A DNA stretch of 64,000 nucleotides from Sedimenticola_A sp040506425 (GTDB taxonomy: Bacteria > Pseudomonadota > Gammaproteobacteria > Chromatiales > Chromatiaceae): the NCBI GenBank assembly GCA_965224515.1, contig OZ245051.1:3782001-3846000 (forward strand). The letters are read 5' to 3'. The stretch's first letter is position 1; every line of letters starts with the position of its first letter. The translations under genes and the position numbers were made by a program. Below the pieces are notes generated by a model, which was not told where the DNA came from, did not search any database, and saw only the letters and a program-made list of their open reading frames with translations. Positions 59,776 to 64,000 of this stretch are shown here, piece after piece.

Positions 59776-59791
59776 ACAATATTAGTATTGT
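59776..59791 (-). promoter_or_regulatory. promoter region with inverted repeat before the 78-residue gene
   Basis: ACAATA-TTAG-TATTGT is a perfect 16-base inverted repeat. On the minus strand a TTGACA lies about 17-19 bases upstream of it, so the repeat would overlap the -10 region, as an operator would. Confidence 0.4.
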
Positions 59792-59890
59792 ATTAATTAC
59801 TGACCTTGTCAATCATCCCGGTTTCCGGGGGTGCCCCCCAGCAGCACTGCGAGCGCCACCAGGTCACGGCAGGATCGAAGTACCACAAAC

Positions 59891-59916
59891 AAAAAAAGGG
59901 GAGCAGATCGCTCCCC
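59891..59916 (-). terminator. intrinsic terminator of the SulP gene
   Basis: GGGGAGC-AGATC-GCTCCCC, with seven A's on its left, gives a hairpin plus T-run on the minus strand. Confidence 0.9.
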
Positions 59917-59937
59917 TTTCTCTATAACCACCTCAAA

Positions 59938-61689
59938 CTAGCGCCGACGCAGCGGACACTGGGTACGATCATAGCTATCGCCAAGAGAGTCCCAGCAGAA
60001 GTCGATTGCAAGCTGGATACGGGAGAAGAAACGCTCCTCACCCATCCTCTCCAGCAGACCGGTGCGGCGTACCGACTGCATAAACTGGCGCTTCATGCGT
60101 GCAACGATCAGGGTGACATCGTTCTCTTTAAGACGATCGGTGACCTGGTGCAGTACCTCTTCCCCGGAAGAGTCGATCTGGTTGATACCCTCGGCATCAA
60201 GAATGATGTACTCCACCGCCGGGCGAGTTGCCATCACTTCGAGCACCTTGTCCTCGAAGTAACTTGCGTTGGCAAAGAACAGCGAACCGTCGAAGCGCAC
60301 CAGGGCGATCTTCTCACTGGTAGCCAGGTCAGGGAATATCGAGATATCGCGCATGGTGCCGTCATCATGACGGGACAGCTCTGCAACACGCGGACGCATG
60401 AAGCGAATCACGAAAAGCAGAATGGAGAGCACAACGCCCACCAGGATGCCGTACTCGATATGCGGTGCAATGTAGAGGGTCAAACCAAAAGTGATCACGG
60501 CGACAATGCCGTCATGCTTCTCTGCCTTCCAGGCGTGAATGATGGGTTCGATCTTAACCAAGTTCACAACCGCCAGGATGATCACCGAGGCCAGGGTCGC
60601 CTGGGGCAGGTGATAGAGCAGCGGGGTCAGGAACAGCAGGGTGATACCAACCACCAGGCCAGTCACAACGGATGAGAACCCGGTGATGGCGCCAGAATTG
60701 ATGTTCACAGCTGAACGGGAGAAGGAGCCGGAAACCGGATAACCGGAGAAGAAACCGGAAACAACGTTTGAGAGGCCCTGGCCCACCAGTTCCTGGTTTG
60801 CGTCAAGGCGCTGCTTGGTCTTGGTAGCCATCGCCTTTGCGATGGCAATCGCCTCCATGAAACCGACCAGGGAGATAATGATTGCATTGACTGCCAGCTC
60901 GGAAATGATCTGAAGATCGAACCCGGGAATGGTGAATGCAGGCAAGCCCTGGGGAATATCACCGACCACACCACCGCCGTTTTCGCTGAAATCGGTCATC
61001 CAGGCCAGAATGGTGGTGACAACTACGGCAATCAGCACACCCGGCGCCTTCGGCATGTATTTTTTCAGCCCCATCATGATGCCGATGGCAAGTACAGCCA
61101 TATAAAGAGTCGGCATGTGGGTGTGGTCAAGGGCGGATATGACGATGTTGTAGACCGTCTCATAGTGGTGCTCACCACTGATCTTCTCCACACCGAACAC
61201 TTTATTCAGCTGGGAGGTACCAATGATAATCGCACCGGCATTGGTGAATCCGACAACCACCGGGTGAGAGAGCAGATCAACCAGCACACCGAGGCGCAGC
61301 AGGCCAAGGACGATCTGGAACAGTCCGACCATCACCGCCAGCAGCAGTGCATAGGCGAAGAATTCGGATGAACCCTGGGCGGCAACCGCGCCCAGTGCAG
61401 TGGCGGTCATCAGGGAGACCATGGCCACCGGACCGGTAGCCAGCTGTCGTGACGAACCGAAAATGGCAGCGATCATTGGCGGCAGAAACGAGGCGTATAG
61501 ACCGTAGTAGGCTGGCAGTCCCGCCAGCTGGGCATAAGCCATGGACTGAGGCACCAGTACCAGCGCCACCGTAATACCTGCGACTATATCCGCCCGCAGG
61601 ACATCGCCCTTCTTCAGCTCACCCATCCAACCGAGAAACGGAAGGAAGCAGCTTTTTAAATAATCTATGACACCCGTTCCAGAAAGCAC
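59938..61689 (-). CDS. SulP-family anion transporter with STAS domain, possible bicarbonate transporter
   Basis: A 583-residue protein with about 12-14 helices. It has the SulP signature ALVLVPQSMAYAQLAGLPAYYGLYAS near residues 40-65, TGPVAMVSLMTATAL, and GFFSGYPVSGSFSRSAVN in the core. The C-terminal STAS domain (about 450-570) contains EYIILDAEGINQIDSSGEEVL. SulP proteins carry sulfate, bicarbonate, chloride or dicarboxylates. Divergent pairing with a carbonic-anhydrase-like gene (61886) suggests bicarbonate, which is an inference. It has its own terminator. Confidence 0.93.
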   Translation of the reverse strand: MLSGTGVIDYLKSCFLPFLGWMGELKKGDVLRADIVAGITVALVLVPQSMAYAQLAGLPAYYGLYASFLPPMIAAIFGSSRQLATGPVAMVSLMTATALGAVAAQGSSEFFAYALLLAVMVGLFQIVLGLLRLGVLVDLLSHPVVVGFTNAGAIIIGTSQLNKVFGVEKISGEHHYETVYNIVISALDHTHMPTLYMAVLAIGIMMGLKKYMPKAPGVLIAVVVTTILAWMTDFSENGGGVVGDIPQGLPAFTIPGFDLQIISELAVNAIIISLVGFMEAIAIAKAMATKTKQRLDANQELVGQGLSNVVSGFFSGYPVSGSFSRSAVNINSGAITGFSSVVTGLVVGITLLFLTPLLYHLPQATLASVIILAVVNLVKIEPIIHAWKAEKHDGIVAVITFGLTLYIAPHIEYGILVGVVLSILLFVIRFMRPRVAELSRHDDGTMRDISIFPDLATSEKIALVRFDGSLFFANASYFEDKVLEVMATRPAVEYIILDAEGINQIDSSGEEVLHQVTDRLKENDVTLIVARMKRQFMQSVRRTGLLERMGEERFFSRIQLAIDFCWDSLGDSYDRTQCPLRRR

Positions 61690-61801
61690 TTAATTCCCCT
61701 CGTCTATAAGATTCTTAATATATTGCAGTAATCTAAAGTCAATCCTTCTTATGATATGTGTGCAAGCATTTTGCTGCAAGATGTGGTAATTATTTTAGTC
61801 T

Positions 61802-61830
61802 TTGACAGGCAGTGGCAATAAAAGTAACTT
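61802..61830 (+). promoter_or_regulatory. candidate sigma-70 promoter of the CA-like gene
   Basis: TTGACA (61802-61807), 17 bases, then TAACTT (61825-61830), about 56 bases before the ATG. A TATAAT at 61844 is an alternative -10 without a matching -35. Confidence 0.35.
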
Positions 61831-61885
61831 AAGCAACTAAACCTATAATAATTAACGATAATTTTTTCTTATAGAGAATAAAACC

Positions 61886-63031
61886 ATGTACAGAGCGACC
61901 AATTATGGGGGAGGAGTAATCGGTGGATTTGCTCTTGAAAATAAAATGCTGCGATACAGCATCTTTGTCCCCAAGCTTTATAACCTGTGCAAGAGCCTTG
62001 GCTTTAAACCGGGCAAGATCATGCCCTCAAGGGCTTTCTGCTCAGATGAGAACCAGGGTTTCCCCATCATCCTGCTCACCAAGCACTTCGGCACTTTCCC
62101 GTTCAACCACGGCCGGGTTGGTGGTGTGGTCGCCACGGACAGGCACGGCCCCCACGCCCACCACGGCAGTGACGTTGTGATCGTCCAGGCCAGTCACGTG
62201 GGATACGATCTGGAAGTAAAAGAGTTTGGTAGCTACGTCAGGCTGCAGACCGAAGATCATGAGAAGACACCGACCTGCGGAAAGATCTGCGGTGTCTCCT
62301 CCTGGTACCAGGAGGAGTATCGCGTTGCTTGTCGATCCATCCACCTGGGAATGGACTCGGGGCGTCACACCATCACCATCGACAATCAACTGCTTTATGA
62401 AGGGCGTACCGAAGGGCTGATGCTGAACCTGGAGAAGATGCTCAAAAGTGAAGATGGAAAGTATGTCCCCATCCACGCCTACAGTACATCAAAATGCTTT
62501 GAGGCCAACGATGATTTCATTGCCAGGATAGATGCAGATGCCTGGAGTAATGGTGGCAGGAGCAAGCCGATCGGGGATGCCCTGGCACCCGACCTGTTCA
62601 TCTTCAAGAGAGAGATCGAGGGGGCAGTCGAGGGCCAACAGCACCTTGAGAAAAATCTCCAGCCCCTTATGCCCATCGTGGTGACCTCGAAGCAGCCCGC
62701 CCTGGTCGCGGCCATGATCAACACCCAGGTGGAGTTTGACCGTACCTATCGAACGCTCACCCGTGAGAAGGCCTACAGGGGAAAACGCCTGTTTTTCGTT
62801 TCCGGACTTCATATCGACATATCGCCCAACCCGGGTCAACTTTTCCCCCTGACAAAATTCGTTCCCTGGGCCGCCTGTTACCAGGATGAACAAGGCAACA
62901 TGGAGGTATGGGAGCAGGAAGAACTGTTCCAGCGCCTAAGTGAGCAAACTGATGAAAATCCCGAGCAGATCAGCCTCGACGAGGCAATCTCAGCGATGCA
63001 GGCCCTGAACGAAGTACGGGTAGCCCTGTAG
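61886..63031 (+). CDS. Cys/Gly/His-rich protein, remote LCIB/theta-type carbonic anhydrase-like
   Basis: A 381-residue soluble protein. Its N-terminal 150 residues carry the pattern of LCIB-type carbonic anhydrases: FCSDENQG with Cys52 and Asp54, HFGTFPFNHGRVGGVV at 67-82, HGPHAHHGSDVVIV at 87-100, SHVGYD with His104, and CGKICG with Cys131 and Cys135. A Cys-His-Cys zinc site of the beta-class type can be proposed. Residues 150-381 are unfamiliar, with a repeatable helix-strand pattern but no motif I know. The gene is divergent from the SulP transporter, which would suit CO2/bicarbonate handling. The family call rests on spacing and motif shape only; other metal-binding functions are possible. 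Confidence 0.55.
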   Translation: MYRATNYGGGVIGGFALENKMLRYSIFVPKLYNLCKSLGFKPGKIMPSRAFCSDENQGFPIILLTKHFGTFPFNHGRVGGVVATDRHGPHAHHGSDVVIVQASHVGYDLEVKEFGSYVRLQTEDHEKTPTCGKICGVSSWYQEEYRVACRSIHLGMDSGRHTITIDNQLLYEGRTEGLMLNLEKMLKSEDGKYVPIHAYSTSKCFEANDDFIARIDADAWSNGGRSKPIGDALAPDLFIFKREIEGAVEGQQHLEKNLQPLMPIVVTSKQPALVAAMINTQVEFDRTYRTLTREKAYRGKRLFFVSGLHIDISPNPGQLFPLTKFVPWAACYQDEQGNMEVWEQEELFQRLSEQTDENPEQISLDEAISAMQALNEVRVAL

Positions 63032-63042
63032 CATGTGTTGCA

Positions 63043-63669
63043 ATGAATCCTGAGCTCTGGGTGGTCTACGCGGGGGCAACGATCCTGCTCTCTCTCACGC
63101 CCGGACCGAACAGCCTGCTATCCCTCACCCATGGAGGACTGTACGGCGCCCGCAGAACAATGTTCACTGCCCTGGGCAGTGTTTGCGGTTTCACCCTGGT
63201 GATCGGTCTATCCATGTCAGGGTTCAGTGCTGTGCTGGCCGCTTCAGAACAGCTCTTCACGACAATAAAGTGGTTGGGGGCGGCCTACCTGGTATACCTC
63301 GGGATCAAAACCTGGAGAGCACCTGCGACAGGATTGAAGATAACAGAACAGACTGATGCCACAGGCAAGCCCGGACAAAAAATGTTTGCCGAGGGCTTCA
63401 TCGTTGCTGTTTCCAACCCGAAGGTGATCCTGTTCTTTGCGGCCTTCCTGCCGCAGTTCATCGACCCTGCAATCCCCCTCTTCAACCAGTTCCTGGTGAT
63501 GACCGGCACATTCATCTGCATTGAATTTGCATTCGAAGTCTTTCTGGCTTCCTGCTCGCAACGTGCCATTCCATGGCTGAACCGTTCTGATAACACCCGT
63601 TGGTTTCAGCGTGTCACCGGCCTCACATTCATCGGGGCGGGCACACTGCTGACCACCCTTGAGAAATAG
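63043..63669 (+). CDS. LysE/RhtB-family exporter (third copy)
   Basis: A 208-residue protein with about six helices. The signature SLTPGPNSLLSLTHGGLYG lies near residues 17-35, followed by GSVCGFTLVIGLSMSGF, WLGAAYLVYLGIKTWR and VSNPKVILFFAAFLPQFID. The substrate is unknown. It starts 11 bases after the CA-like gene, so the two may share a transcript, which would be an unusual association. Confidence 0.9.
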   Translation: MNPELWVVYAGATILLSLTPGPNSLLSLTHGGLYGARRTMFTALGSVCGFTLVIGLSMSGFSAVLAASEQLFTTIKWLGAAYLVYLGIKTWRAPATGLKITEQTDATGKPGQKMFAEGFIVAVSNPKVILFFAAFLPQFIDPAIPLFNQFLVMTGTFICIEFAFEVFLASCSQRAIPWLNRSDNTRWFQRVTGLTFIGAGTLLTTLEK

Positions 63670-63692
63670 CCAGGACCCATAGAGCCCGGTAA

Positions 63693-64000
63693 TCAGAGAA
63701 CCTGGAAAAGCTGGTGCATAGTGTTGTTGGCCTCGTTGGCCTCGGGAACAGTGTTTGGCATATCCACAACCGTTTCCGCTTTCCACTGCCCGCGGGTTGC
63801 ATTGTTCATCGTGATAACAAACTGTGCCACTTTGGCCCTGTTCGGCTCTATCGATGCAAGGGGTGCTGCAGCGGTAAAAACCGGCGGCGTCTGCCCCTGG
63901 GGTGGATAGGTTGCCATCATCTTCAATGACACTACCGTTGCCGGAGAGATTTTCTGCCCGACATTCCACACCGTTACAGAGACGGTCACCGTATCGCCCG
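63693..64000 (-). CDS. C-terminal end of a CARDB-like extracellular protein (5' end beyond window)
   Basis: The minus strand is open from the window edge to a stop at 63693, about 102 residues. GDTVTVSVTVWNVGQKISPA is a typical CARDB beta-sandwich repeat opening, and MPNTVPEANEANNT is the usual CARDB ending. Such domains occur in secreted or surface proteins as adhesion or spacer modules. The start and the rest of the protein lie outside the window. Confidence 0.7.
   Translation of the reverse strand, partial: GDTVTVSVTVWNVGQKISPATVVSLKMMATYPPQGQTPPVFTAAAPLASIEPNRAKVAQFVITMNNATRGQWKAETVVDMPNTVPEANEANNTMHQLFQVL

Noticed and set aside
59171..59785. 204-codon frame across the two small membrane protein genes
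   Set aside because: It overlaps three better supported genes and has no family features.
1..64000. CRISPR arrays, tRNA or rRNA genes, insertion sequences, prophage genes
   Set aside because: I looked for regularly spaced direct repeats, transposase or integrase motifs and tRNA-like clover folds and saw none. The only repeats are small palindromes. A tRNA scan would be needed to be certain.

Overview
The window reads as chromosomal DNA of a moderately GC-rich, probably sulfur-oxidising or otherwise facultatively anaerobic gammaproteobacterium. This placement is an inference. It rests on hrpA, rhlE, PpsR, PntA split into two subunits, a gammaproteobacterial-style Rnf complex, octaheme cytochromes, many c-di-GMP proteins and abundant small palindromic intergenic repeats. 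No rRNA or tRNA gene, insertion sequence, prophage or CRISPR array was found.

Layout. 1-2.9 kb: the end of a YchJ-like gene, then a GAPDH-arsJ pair for arsenate detoxification. 2.9-9.3 kb: RNA helicases HrpA and RhlE and a small RRM protein. 9.4-13.3 kb: the proton-translocating transhydrogenase pntAA-pntAB-pntB and ppsR. 13.5-18.1 kb: two LysE-type exporters, MsrA, a diguanylate cyclase and YjdM. 18.3-24.5 kb: a dicarboxyl-CoA cluster with three CitE/HpcH-family lyases, an acyl-CoA synthetase and mesaconyl-CoA hydratase. A GntR-like palindrome lies in the divergent promoter. 24.5-33.2 kb: a nucleoside-gate membrane protein, an HD-GYP/GGDEF-EAL pair, small genes, and a periplasmic binding lipoprotein coupled to a CACHE-HAMP-PAS-GGDEF-EAL sensor. 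33.4-39.6 kb: MscS, a hydrolase, a sterol-desaturase-family enzyme, a periplasmic DsrE protein and a CHASE-PAS-HD-GYP protein.

39.6-52.8 kb is a ferredoxin hub. It has a plant-type ferredoxin-NADP reductase, then rnfB, a very large pyruvate:ferredoxin oxidoreductase, and rnfC-D-G-E-A, ending in a tiny Cys-rich membrane protein resembling NqrM. A CysB-like LysR regulator is divergent from rnfB. With the transhydrogenase, these genes could link pyruvate, ferredoxin, NADH, NADPH and the ion gradient.

52.8-59.8 kb is a multiheme cytochrome island: a cytochrome b561-like protein and octaheme tetrathionate-reductase-type cytochrome (OTR) on one strand, and a pentaheme cytochrome, HAO-like octaheme cytochrome and NapC/NirT tetraheme quinol dehydrogenase on the other. 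The 642-base region between them holds palindromes, an FNR/CRP-like box and several hairpins. Two related small membrane proteins converge at its end.

59.9-64 kb: a SulP anion transporter divergent from a Cys/Gly/His-rich protein that looks like a remote LCIB/theta-type carbonic anhydrase, suggesting an inorganic-carbon uptake pair. A third LysE exporter and the C-terminal end of a CARDB-like protein follow. The strongest candidates for something undescribed are the SulP/LCIB-like pair, the three-lyase CoA cluster, the PFOR-Rnf-NqrM-like operon and the OTR/HAO cytochrome island.
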